From NCBI GenBank assembly GCA_029959195.1, contig CP114126.1, positions 1,426,001-1,490,000 of the forward strand: a stretch of DNA of 64,000 nt. The letters run 5' to 3'. Shown piece by piece: positions 49,681-59,522 of this stretch; position 1 is the stretch's first letter, and the number at the start of each line of letters is the position of its first letter. The position numbers and the translations under genes are program-made. The stretch comes from Dictyophora rubrovolvata (taxonomy: Eukaryota; Basidiomycota; Agaricomycetes; Phallales; Phallaceae). The notes under the pieces were generated by a model. It was not told where the DNA came from. It saw only the letters and a program-made list of their open reading frames with translations, and searched no databases.

Positions 49681-52079
49681 ATGGCGAGCATGTCCAATTT
49701 AAACAAAAGGCGGATCGTGACGCTATTAGGCTCGATAATAACGGCTCTTAGCTCGGGAACAAACTATGTGAGTCTCCGTTCGTTGGATCTCGTCAGTTTT
49801 ACCAACTATATTATTGTCCGAAGGTGTATTCAGGTGCGCTCGTAATAACATAGTTGTCATTATTCATATGCACTGGATATTGACCGGTCATTAATAGCCT
49901 ATGCTCCTCAATTAGCCGCACGTCTCCATATTACTTACACGCAACTAAACATCATAGGTATTCGGTTTTGCTACTATATTTTAAATGAAACATGACTTGA
50001 TGTTTTTCAGGCCTATCGGGCAACAGTACGTCGTCTATCCCTTATTCATCCGTCCGACCTTCGAAATGAAATAACTGCAAATTTAGTGGGTGTATACACG
50101 ACTGGCCCTATTCTTGGACGTATCGTAGATAAACGTGGTCCCAAACCGTACGCTGTCCCCGTTCATTCCCCTTGCTTATTTTCGGCACAGTCGCTCACGG
50201 AGGACACTCATTCAGACTTTTAATTGCCTCATTTTTGCTCCTTTTAATTGGATACAGCGGATTGTGGCGAAATTATGACGCAGGTCCCTCAACGGATGAC
50301 CATCTTCCTTTCTCGACACTCTTGGCGCTGTCAGTCTTTTCATACATGACAGGCGCTGGAGGAAATTGTGGTCTTACCGCATCTGTCAATACCGTAGCCA
50401 AAAGCTTTCCAGAATATATGCGCGCAACTACTGTCGGCATCGTTCTTTCTGGTTTTGGCCTGTCCGCATTTTATTTCGGTGCATTGTCCAATTGGTTGTT
50501 TCCTGGTGACACGTCATCTTTCTTACTTTTTCTTGCTCTCGGGACGTCACTACCCGTTGTAATTGGTTTTTTTACGGTTAGACCTGTTCTGGTCCAGACG
50601 GATCATCACGACGAACGAAATCACAACAACAATAATAATTATGGTATTCTTACTGCGCAAGATGAGACGCACTTGAGCAGCTCGTCCCATTTACTTGGCG
50701 ACTCCGCCGTGGACAACGAAGGCGATGAAGACGCCGTAACTTCATATGCTACTGTTGAGGCTATTGCTGCTTATCCCGAGGCAGTATCCGCTGTCGAGAT
50801 TCCCCATTCACATGCTTCTGGACAACGCCGATCACTCGAGCTATCTGCTCCGAGAAGTCCGAGCGTACACCAACGGAGTCATTCCCGTCATCCACCTGCC
50901 GCACAAAATCATAAAACCAGTCCTCCGTTTTTCGAATCTATTGATGTCAATGGCAAGAAACTTCTAACTGGATGGGAATTTTGGCTTCTGTTCACGATTC
51001 TTACTCTCCGTAAGTGAATGAAGGTGCCCATTTGAAAAAAAAAACTGTATTTTAGTTCCTTTTCTTTAGTAAGTGGCACGGGATTAATGTGTGAGTAAGA
51101 TTCCACTTGTATTTTCTTTGTCCTCATAATTGGGGATATCTTTTTTCTTTCTCAGTCATCAATAATGTCGGATCTATCGCGCAAGCTTTGTCCGCGAAAG
51201 GTAATCCGGATTACGACCGTGTTGAAGCCGGGAAATTACAGGCGGCTCAAGTCTCATTGATTAGTTTGGCAAACTGTGCAGGTAGAATTGGTGTAGGTAA
51301 GCGAATTTGTTGCTTTAATTGGTATCATTCTTTTTTTTACATCCAAATTCAAATAACAGGAGCCGGTGCCGATGTAGTTAAAACTCGTCTTGCGGGTCAT
51401 CGCTCATACTTACTCCTCGTTATTTCCCTACTTTTTCTATTCTCACAAGTGATTACCTCCCACGTTGAGGACACAAAACACTTGTGGAATGCCTCGCTCG
51501 TGCTTGGCCTGGGATATGGCGGTATATTCGGTCTAATGCCAACGGTATGCACCTATTTTTTTTAATGACTTTTTCTGTCAGCGGCTGGACCTTTCATAGG
51601 TGACTTTGGAATGGTTTGGGATTGGTAAGTAGAGTCTTTTTCCCATGCTAATTGTCGTTATTCATGTTCTACAAGGCCACTTTTCTGAGAATTGGGGCTT
51701 CGTTAGTTTGGCACCTCTTATCGGTGGCAATGTCTTCAGCATTCTATTTGGACGCGACTTTGATTCGCATGTGCCCGCTGAAAAAACAGACGTCAATATT
51801 TCAAAGCGTGCCATCGTAGGCAACACAAATCTCATCCGAACGTTGTTATATCCGCGGGCCGGGGGCATTGAAGAACCAGGCAAACGACTATGTCTAGAAG
51901 GGAGAACGTGTTACGTTGGTACATTGCGTATAACGACTATAGCGTGCATGGCTGCGCTCTTGTTGAGCTCCGTAGCTGCGTGGAGGGATTGGAGGAAGAA
52001 TAAAGGCGGAGGTAAAGTTAGGTACGAGAGATTAAGCGGAGGTGACGATGAGGTGATTTGGGATGCTGAAAGGGACTGA
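49681..52079 (+). CDS. Major facilitator superfamily transporter, NFD4/nodulin-like type (Mch1-like)
   Basis: Twelve-segment membrane transporter with the N-terminal nodulin-like half. The start MASMSNLNKRRIVTLLGSII runs into TM1 (TALSSGTNYVYSAYAPQLAA). GPILGRIVDKRGPKP is the MFS loop 2-3 motif. LSVFSYMTGAGGNCGLTASV, TVAKSFPEYMRATTVGIVLS and LSGFGLSAFYFGALSNWLFP follow. A central hydrophilic loop of about 130 residues rich in Asn, His and Ser splits the two halves. The second half has WEFWLLFTILTLLSGTGLMF, NNVGSIAQAL and GLGYGGIFGLMPTVTLEWFG. It ends GGDDEVIWDAERD. The family includes yeast Mch1, monocarboxylate-transporter-like but of unknown substrate. About 600 residues, eight or so introns. 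Confidence 0.88.
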
Positions 52080-52725
52080 TTAGATTTTAATTTTGATATA
52101 TATTTACTGTAGAAATCATCTACGTTGCTGAGTGCGATGAGTAAGAGCGGGCATATTTGCACCATTAATTAGCCTGTGGTCAGAATATTAATTTATATAA
52201 TTTGAATGAGGCGAATGAAGACTAAGATATCCCTAAAAGGCGAGTTATAAACTCATTACAAGAAATAGTCGAAAGGTGCGATCTAATCTTTGCCAAGCCT
52301 TCTAGCGTTTTCATCGGTACAAATAATCTGTAACAATAATGAAAGTCGTGAGAAGGAGAAATCCCGCAACAGCAACCAATCGAAACTAATTATATAGATT
52401 GTTCAACATCATGATCAAGTACTTGTCGGCCACATGCAGACTGCCATATGTACATACTGATCAATTTACTTTTTCCCCAAGTTTTCAGTTCGATCAAAGA
52501 CTGGCAACAAAGGAAAAGCTTGAATTGAGCCACTTGCATTATGACAGCCTTTGGGTCCAGGGCCACCAGGTCATCTCGGGTTTGGCGCTATCAAGTGATG
52601 ACGCTGTTGGTAGTTTATGGATTGGGGGATTCAAGGCACTACGCGAGATGTAACTCTGTGACGGTCATAGCAAAAAAGTTTTCAATTGTGCAAATCCCTC
52701 AATACAACTTGTCGAATGTTCAACT
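52080..52725. other. Intergenic stretch of 646 bp
   Basis: No supported gene. A frame open across 52541-53041 overlaps the start of the next gene in another frame and shows no family features. Confidence 0.45.
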
Positions 52726-53760
52726 ATGTCACCCTCATCTTCAAGCCGAATACCAGGCTCTTTCATGTCTCCAACTACTCAAAAACGGAGAATCAATTGG
52801 GCTACAAGACACCGGAAGATTTTTCTCTTTCCAGATAATGACATCTATAAACCAAAAATACCGGTCGTTGAATCTGACGCTGATATCGAGGACATCAAAT
52901 TGGCTCAGATTCGCTACGAAAAACGTTATCGGGACGAGAGGCGACGATTTGGGGAAGAGAAAGTCAAGAGGAAAGAAAAGCGAGAGCGTGCATTGGCGGA
53001 GCTTCTCGAGAAATACCCCGATCTGGCTAGTAAGATGGTAGTACTACAGGTGAGGGAGGGAAATGGAGTGAGGAAAGAGCCGTGTTTTCTAATGAAAATG
53101 AAACAGCCTCGTTCAACGACAAGACGGCCGAATCCGCACCTTATCTCTAAAAAACGTTCTCGATCAGATGGCGATGACAAGGACAAGGACGAGGACGAGA
53201 ACGAGAACGAGAATGCAACGCGTGCACCAGTGCCCAAACGCTCGAGAACCATGTCAAGGGCCGATCACCAAACGGAATATGGCGACATCTACGAAAATCC
53301 GTGTGGTGAATGCGCAAAAAACGATCAATCATGTCAGCTTTTGTGCTGGGAGTGTCATCATGCTCGAACTGCCTGTCCTTTTCAAGTTGCAACGACTCGG
53401 AAAAAGAAAACGACACCAGCCGAGTCTATCTCTTTTTCGGCTCTCCCCTCTGAAGATGAAGACAATAGGTTTGCAAACAACCAATCAAGTCGAATCACCC
53501 AATCATCCCTTGAAGATTTTACCGCACTTGTGAAGGCCATCAAAGAAACTGCCAACACGCTTGATCAAAATTTCAAGTTTTTAACCGAACGTGTAGTTTT
53601 GATGTCAGCTGACATTCGGACAATGGCTGACTACGCTCGAAAGAAAAATGGTGAGCCGATTTTAGGCCCAATCGATAGAGGAGGCCAGCGGACTGGTAAA
53701 CCACAATCAGGGGCTGGTGAAAAACGGATGAAGGATAGATCTAATAGCTCAGCCCAATGA
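52726..53760 (+). CDS. Lineage-specific protein with a Cys cluster and coiled coil
   Basis: I do not recognise an orthologue. The start is MSPSSSSRIPGSFMSPTTQK. A strongly basic/acidic helical stretch (about residues 55-105, RYRDERRRFGEEKVKRKEKR) precedes a low-complexity block of repeated D/E-N-E and D-K-D (from gacaaggacgaggacgagaa-type repeats at about 53175-53215). A Cys cluster follows: CGECAKNDQSCQLLCWECH then HARTACPF, giving CxxCx6CxxxCxxCx6C. A C-terminal helix reads EDFTALVKAIKETANTLDQN. The cluster resembles zinc-binding segments in many basidiomycete proteins of unknown role. A 57-bp intron is likely at 53050-53106 (GTGAGG...AACAG). It is a multiple of three without stops, so the uninterrupted frame gives 344 codons and the spliced form about 325. 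Confidence 0.65.
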   Translation: MSPSSSSRIPGSFMSPTTQKRRINWATRHRKIFLFPDNDIYKPKIPVVESDADIEDIKLAQIRYEKRYRDERRRFGEEKVKRKEKRERALAELLEKYPDLASKMVVLQVREGNGVRKEPCFLMKMKQPRSTTRRPNPHLISKKRSRSDGDDKDKDEDENENENATRAPVPKRSRTMSRADHQTEYGDIYENPCGECAKNDQSCQLLCWECHHARTACPFQVATTRKKKTTPAESISFSALPSEDEDNRFANNQSSRITQSSLEDFTALVKAIKETANTLDQNFKFLTERVVLMSADIRTMADYARKKNGEPILGPIDRGGQRTGKPQSGAGEKRMKDRSNSSAQ

Positions 53761-54467
53761 AAGAAACCCCCCCCCGCCCCGATGAAGTTATTGAGCTCGA
53801 GTCGAAGACACGAGAATATATGTATATCATAACGAAAAAGATACTAATGTGACCCAGCATCGTGGCTATGATTATGATTATGGAAGTTGAAGAGTTGCTC
53901 ACCGTAACTTTTAGCAAACTTCTATCTTATTGAATCTGTTCTATTAATCTCAGCTTTTCAGCAGCTATAACTTCAACATCGAATCAGCATTGTATCCGAG
54001 CTAGGGGCAAGGACAGCGAAGAACTGGACATTCTTCAAGCTTCAGTGATTGTCTATTATAATACAAAAAATCTTGGTGTAATATCGCCAGAGGCACGTCT
54101 GTCACGACTATTCTACTAGTAGTCAACTCAAAGCTCACCTTACGAATTTGTAGACCGAGACTTAAAATTTTCTAAATTATCCTGTCTCTTATGTACTTTG
54201 ACCGTAAACGCCATCATGTGTCCTCAAACAATGGCCACGTCTCAAAAATTTACACGAACATACTAATTTGGATCTCGGTATATGCAGTTTGGAAGTCACC
54301 CCCTTTGGGCATGATAGTCTGTCATTGTCCGGCAAACTGGCATTTAAGTCGTGATCGCTCCCTGCTTCAGACCTTTCTTTGCAGCATCTAAAATAAATAA
54401 AAAAGAAACGACGAAATTTCCATCATCTCTAGTATTTATCTACATTGCCATGCAACTCGTCTGAGAT
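53761..54467. other. Intergenic stretch between two converging genes
   Basis: About 700 bp with no gene. It starts with a C-run (accccccccccgcccc at about 53766-53780) and is otherwise AT-rich. It contains the 3' flanks of both neighbours. Confidence 0.5.
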
Positions 54468-55830
54468 TCAGCTGGATGCAACAAACTGATACCCCTTCTC
54501 GATATTCTTCTTCAACTCTGGAAGCGCAGCATTGACAAGTTCTTGTTCCTCGGGTGTAATCTTACCCAATTCATATATTTTAGCAACACCGTTAGTCTAA
54601 AAGATGTCAGTCAAATTGCGCTAGTTGGGGACAAACCGGAAAAAAAAAAAAAAACATACGCCAAGCTCGACATTGCTCGCGAAAAAGTCAATTCCGTCAG
54701 CCTTGTACAGTGGACTCTCCACAAAAGTAGGAGTAGAAATGCCTGTCTCGCCTTTCAGCGCTCTCAACAGCTTATGCGTAAACTTGGCAGCGGCATAAGC
54801 CATCGAGAGGGTAGCACTACCAGCACCGTCTTTCGCCTTGACAACTTCATCACCTCCATACTGAATACGGTGCACGAGAGCCTTCCACTCCTCACTTCCT
54901 TGTTTAACAGCGCTACCAGTGGGAGACTGAGAGATGAGGGGGACGATGGTTACACCGGAATGACCACCAACGACGGTAACGGGGGTCTCGGTAGGGTTCG
55001 TGCCGGCTATGCCCGCGAGGAAGCGGGAGGCACGGACGACATCGAGAGTGGTTATACCGAAAAGTTTGGAGGGGTCGTATGTACCGGCCTTTTGGAGGGT
55101 TCTAGCAACGATGGGGACTGTGGAGTTGACGGGGTTAGAAATGACGAGAACGTAGGCCTTTGGAGCGTTTTGGGCTACAGCTTTGGCGAGGTCCCGGACG
55201 ATGCTGGCGTTTGTCTGTGCAGACCAAAGTTGTTAATTGCGTTGTGGGTGGGAATATAGGATATAGTAGACATACGTTGAACAAGTCATCGCGAGTCATC
55301 TAGACGGAGAGAGTATTATATGAGAACTGAAGAGAAACGGAAGATGAATAGATACTTACCCCGGGCTATATGACAAAGAAAGAAGGAAAAAACAAAGTCG
55401 TGAGCATTAGTGTACTATGGGATTATAACAGCAACAGCAATCCGTACTAGCCTTTCTCGGAACACCAGCAGGGATGACAACCACCTCTACACCATCAAGA
55501 GCAGCGTCGAGTTTGTCGGCAGTGAATCCAATGACCTGCACGACGAAACTAAATCTGTATGACACTATCTCACATGCACGTCACGGAACGTACCTCACTC
55601 CCGGTATCAACGTGGCCAACATCAGCAGCGACACCAGGCGCACCACGGATATCGTACAAGCTCAAACTAGAGACCAAAGAATCAGATTTCAAAAGCAAAG
55701 AGAGAGGCTGTCCGATTCCTCCTCCGGCACCGAGAACAGCGACTTTTGTGTGTCGTGCTTGAGTGGTTGAGAATGCACGAGCGGTGAGGAAACGGCGAGA
55801 TGTTGAGCGGAGTGCTGTTTGTGATAACAT
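54468..55830 (-). CDS. MDH1: Malate dehydrogenase, mitochondrial
   Basis: NAD-dependent malate/oxaloacetate enzyme of the mitochondrial TCA cycle. The start [20 protein letters not shown] is an arginine-rich matrix targeting peptide ending near FSTTQARH. The NAD-binding motif [20 protein letters not shown] follows, then [40 protein letters not shown] (mobile loop with substrate arginines) and [11 protein letters not shown]. The catalytic His lies in [18 protein letters not shown]. It ends [16 protein letters not shown]. About 338 residues. The targeting peptide distinguishes it from the cytosolic and peroxisomal forms. The start was set at 55830 because this ATG begins the targeting peptide, while an ATG 33 codons upstream would add residues unlike the family. 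Confidence 0.95.
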
Positions 55831-55975
55831 AGTATAAACAATGGTAGAGGTAGGAAGAAAGGAATGGAATGGAATAGCGAGCGTTTTTTTTTTTTGGCCG
55901 ACGACGGCAAAAACGGGCGTCCGATTCATGCACTCACATAGCTTATATTTACAGCTTTTGCCCGTAGTGTTTGCC

Positions 55976-56068
55976 GGTAACGTGGCCGAGTTGGTCTAAG
56001 GCGCTAGTTTCAGGCTCAAGCTGTCTACTAGTCTCTTCGGGGGCGTGAGTTCGAATCTCACCGTTGCC
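55976..56068 (+). tRNA. tRNA-Leu (anticodon CAG) with an 11-nt intron
   Basis: The acceptor arms GGTAACG and CGTTGCC pair (one G-U) and are followed by A73, the leucine discriminator. The D arm reads GCCGAGTTGGTCTAAGGC. The anticodon stem CTAGT pairs with ACTAG, and the loop TT-CAG-G is interrupted by an 11-nt intron (ctcaagctgtc) whose CTG can pair with the anticodon, as in nuclear tRNA introns. A class II variable arm (TCTCTTCGGGGG) and the T arm GTGAGTTCGAATCTCAC complete the fold. It lies 145 bp upstream of the MDH1 start on the other strand. Confidence 0.9.
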
Positions 56069-56074
56069 AAACGC

Positions 56075-56082
56075 TTTTTTTT
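56075..56082 (+). terminator. Pol III terminator of the tRNA-Leu gene
   Basis: A run of eight T starts six bases after the tRNA's A73, the usual RNA polymerase III stop signal. Confidence 0.85.
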
Positions 56083-56310
56083 CTTTCCGCGATTTAATTT
56101 TTGAGAAGAGTTATCACATTGCTACAGAGCTACAAAAAACACTGCCAAACAAAAGTATACTGGAAGAAATTATACAGCAATTCAAAGGCTACACAAGACA
56201 GCAAACGAGGAGCACAAATCTATGAGAAACAAAGTATTAAGAATAAAAAAAACGGGGCACCATCCGACTTAGCAGAGAGAAGAAGTGACTATAAGAGGCG
56301 AGGCGAAGTC

Positions 56311-56890
56311 TTAGAACAATCCAAAGAGGATCGTTACGGCTAGGGGAATTGCAACGGTGGGGATTTTAGTTGACAGGGCAGCGTTGGTTGTGGCTGACGA
56401 AGGTGGGGGTGGAGGTGAGGGTGATATGGACGAGTCAGGAGAAGTACTTGTTGATGTAGATGACGATGAGGTATTATCTGGATTCGAGTCCGAGCTCGAA
56501 TCAGTGGTGGTATCATCATTATTATTATTCGGTGTTGTGGACGACTGTGGTTCAGTTGCTGAAGATGTGTCTCCATCGGCACTATCGTCATTACTACTCG
56601 TCGAACCTTCCGATGTCAATCTGGAGGAAGACGGAAGTCCAATTGAAGCAGGGAGGAATGTACCGGGTTCGATATGGTTGCCAACCGTAGCATCAAGAAC
56701 GCCCCATCGGGCTCCGCTAGATAGACCTATCATGGGTATGGCTGATACACCTGTGAAAAAAAAAAAGAAACAGTAAGATAATCTATCTTTATTGCTGAAA
56801 GAGTCATTTTTAGCTACCGAAATTGGAAAGAACGACGAATGCGAGCACGAAGGCTGCTGTCAAGGTTGAGGATGAGACGCGGTAGAACAT
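56311..56890 (-). CDS. Small Ser/Thr-rich secreted protein, probably GPI-anchored
   Basis: About 165 residues. An N-terminal signal peptide (MFYRVSSSTLTAAFVLAF then VVLSNFG) is interrupted by an intron at about 56751-56818. The middle begins PMIGLSSGARWGVLDATVG and then becomes a long Ser/Thr/Asp/Asn-rich region with a poly-Pro run (SISPSPPPPPSSATTNA). The protein ends in a hydrophobic tail (TVAIPLAVTILFGLF) preceded by Asn-Ala-Ala. That is the layout of a GPI-anchored cell-wall or surface protein heavy in O-glycosylation. No enzymatic domain is seen, and orthology cannot be judged because the region is low complexity. Confidence 0.75.
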
Positions 56891-57831
56891 TTTGACAGGT
56901 TGAAGTCCGGGTGAAGTTCAAGTTTATAATTTGTTTAAAAAAAAGGAGTGTATTGGTGTTGAACCTGCGACCCTTAGAATTAGAACGAATGAAATGAGGG
57001 AGGAGCAGGTAAGTCGAAGGGAACTTGGAAGTTGTCGAACGAGTTCAAGAACAGGACACCGAGCAAGTATACGTCTTATATATACATCATGAACCAGCCA
57101 GAAGGTACGGTAAAGTACAAGGGCACAGAAGGAACGGGTGGCAACGTGCCTAGATGACTGCAAGAGGGAGCAGCTGTGAGTACCGGAAAGGAATTCACGC
57201 CTTTGTCTTCAAAACCAATATCCAGAAATAAAAGTTGAAGCTGCGACGGAAGGCAAGATTCCACGACAAAATTAGAATTAAGGCAACCGTCTCTATTCAA
57301 AAAGTTGAGAGTATACGCACACCGTGGAGGTTTCGCGCGTCGATTAATCATGAAAGGGAAGGAGGTCTCAGGCTGACCCCTCATATCAGGATACCAAGGG
57401 CGACCAAAAGAACCTCCCTTTCATTCATGCGAATATGTACATGTACATTCCGTTTCATTGTTGGCAATCATGGAAGGACAAAGGGACACAGGGAACGCTT
57501 AACAGTCTTTTTGGGGAGAAAGCGCCAAGAATTGCCGTCCAAGGCAAATTTCCTTTTAAGGAATAAGGATTTTTGAAATGGGAGCGTGGAAACCGTGACG
57601 CGTGACCGCGCGACCTTCAAATTTTTGTAACATTCCCAATGCTGGTGATCCCTTTCAGGCCAAGTCTTCTCGAAGAAGTACAACCCTAAATTTGTTGAAT
57701 TCAAAAGGACTCAATGGTAAGGAGGAGTCTAACCACATTTACTTTTTGTGGAGCTAGGTAGAAGATTCTATGGTGTAAAATCGAGCCAATTACAATCCAT
57801 CGTCTAGCCACACCTACCAAAAAAACTACAA
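56891..57831. other. Intergenic stretch of 0.94 kb
   Basis: No gene is supported. A GC-rich word cluster gtgACGCGTgaccgcgcgacc lies at 57596-57614. Open frames of about 100 codons at 57076-57384 and 57235-57576 oppose each other and show no family features. Confidence 0.45.
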
Positions 57832-58981
57832 CTAAAGCCTTATGATACACCAATGCAAAACCGACGTTATATTGATCTTAGCACCTTCAGAAATCAAGTT
57901 CCCAGTCCCGCTCGGCAAAACAATTTCCTCGGCCTGTGCATCTACCTCCCCTTCCCTAAAAGGACCTTTATCGCCCATCCAAAGATCTTCCCAAGCCGAA
58001 ACAGAATAACCCCAAACCTGCCCGACCGTATTACCAAAGTCCCATTTGTGTATACCAGTTTTATTATCGATGGCCATCTGCTTGCCTATGATGATTGATC
58101 CGCTGGATGGAGACAACAAACTTGCGAAAATATGGGCAAGTTTTTGTTGTTTCTCGGGTGGGAAGAGGTGAAAGAGCGATGAGGCGTGTATGACGGAGAC
58201 TCGACTTTGAAGTGTCGCTAAAGATGTAAGTGTGCGCAGCGGGGGTAAAGGTTCAACTCCAATGTTGTCGTTGCTTGCTAGTTTTGAATTAGGTTCGGAA
58301 GCAAGCTCAAAAATGTCTCCTGGGATAAACGCAAGAGGGTAAGTTTCGGGCGTCGTTTTGAATAATCGATGCCCCAGATCGTTATATTCTGCCATGAAAG
58401 GACTTCAGGTACCCCGTTACTTGCTCAGACTATTTAATTTTTTTACTTACCGCCATGAATGTCTGATGCAACGACATTCTCAAGAGGGTAGCCGTCAGCT
58501 ACTAACTTGCGCAGGTCCGTTCCGACTATTGATATTAAAGTTATAACTTTTTTTTACATTATCCCCACTTACAGCAGCATCCAACTTCCAAATAGATGGC
58601 ATTTGGTCTCTCTTTACCAAGTTTCAGAATTTCTTTGTAATGCGGAAGCCAACAAAGTTGAAAGCTACAGTAATGCTTCAATCAGACTGGGCGTATTCTT
58701 TCTCCAAAGAAAGAAGACATGTAGACAAACAAGATGAAGGCAAAACCTCGGACACAGGGGTATGGAAATACCTAAGCCTGTTTACTCAGTGCCAGAGGAA
58801 GGTGCTATAAACGTCTTGAACACACCGTGTAAGCTTTCGCTTGAATTTCGAATATATGTTCTTTCAATTCCTCTTCATCATTTATTCCAGTGGCCTGCTT
58901 GAAAAATTCCTTTTCTTCCGGTCTAATGCGATAAAGAGACTTATCGACTGGAGAGACGTCGGGTGCGATTTCAGAGGGCAT
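57832..58981 (-). CDS. SAM-dependent methyltransferase (AusD-like class)
   Basis: Rossmann-fold methyltransferase of about 290 residues, of a family found in fungal secondary metabolism. The start MPSEIAPDVSPVDKSLYRIR leads to EEELKEHIFEIQAKAYT, then (new exon) VFPYPCVRGF and HYKEILKLGKERPNAIYLEV. The SAM-binding motif I region is LEVGCCVGTDLRKLV. DGYPLENVVASDIHG (motif II) and EYNDLGHRLFKTTPETYPLA follow. The post-motif SVIHASSLFHLFPPEKQQKL and GYSVSAWEDLWMGDKG come next. The end is INITSVLHWCIIRL. Five or so introns are visible. The substrate is unknown. It lies directly downstream of a P450 on the same strand (541 bp apart), so the two may serve one small pathway. Confidence 0.82.
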
Positions 58982-59522
58982 TATGCAGTGGTTTAAGTTC
59001 CGACTGGAAGTAAGTCTCTTTCATATATATTATCGCAGTTCCGTGTCATGGTCGAAGTGACCATATACACCTCAGACAAGATCCGCCACACCCGAATAGA
59101 AGTTGCGAAGTCAGGGAACCTATATGTCCGTCGGAAGTTTGAACCAATCGAACAAACGGTGGCTCCGAGTAATGTTTATCGAAACCTTGTTTTCCAAGCT
59201 GAATTTCTTGGCCTCTTTCCCCACAAATCTCTTGTCTCGTCTCTCCGGTTTCGAAGAAGATGACTGGGCGATTATGCTCGTCATGATCGCCCCGGAGCCT
59301 CTTAGGCGGCCACTAACCTAATGAGTCCCCTGAAAATGTCGTCTGATTTTGATTTAACATGAATTGAGTTTCGAAGCCCCAATTTTTTTTTCATTGAGAT
59401 CTGAGCTCACAGTGCCAGACGTAGGCGTTTAAACAATAGAAACAATACTATTTATATGCCCTGAAAAGAGATATTCTCTCCGTAACGCTCAAACCAACAT
59501 ATACAAATGACATGTGTGAGAA
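58982..59522. other. Intergenic between P450 and methyltransferase
   Basis: 541 bp, both neighbours on the minus strand. A small minus-strand frame with MTSIIAQSSSSKPERRDKRF is present, about 54 codons. Nothing supports it as a gene. Confidence 0.4.

Noticed and set aside
54543-55259. A 238-codon plus-strand frame
   Set aside because: It is the antisense shadow of malate dehydrogenase, whose minus-strand motifs are unambiguous.
57076-57576. Overlapping 102- and 113-codon frames on opposite strands
   Set aside because: No family features, and codon content looks non-coding. They probably arise by chance in a GC-balanced intergenic stretch.
59048-59321. Short frames between the P450 and the methyltransferase on both strands
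   Set aside because: No conserved motif and no clear start or splice context. Too weak to call a gene.
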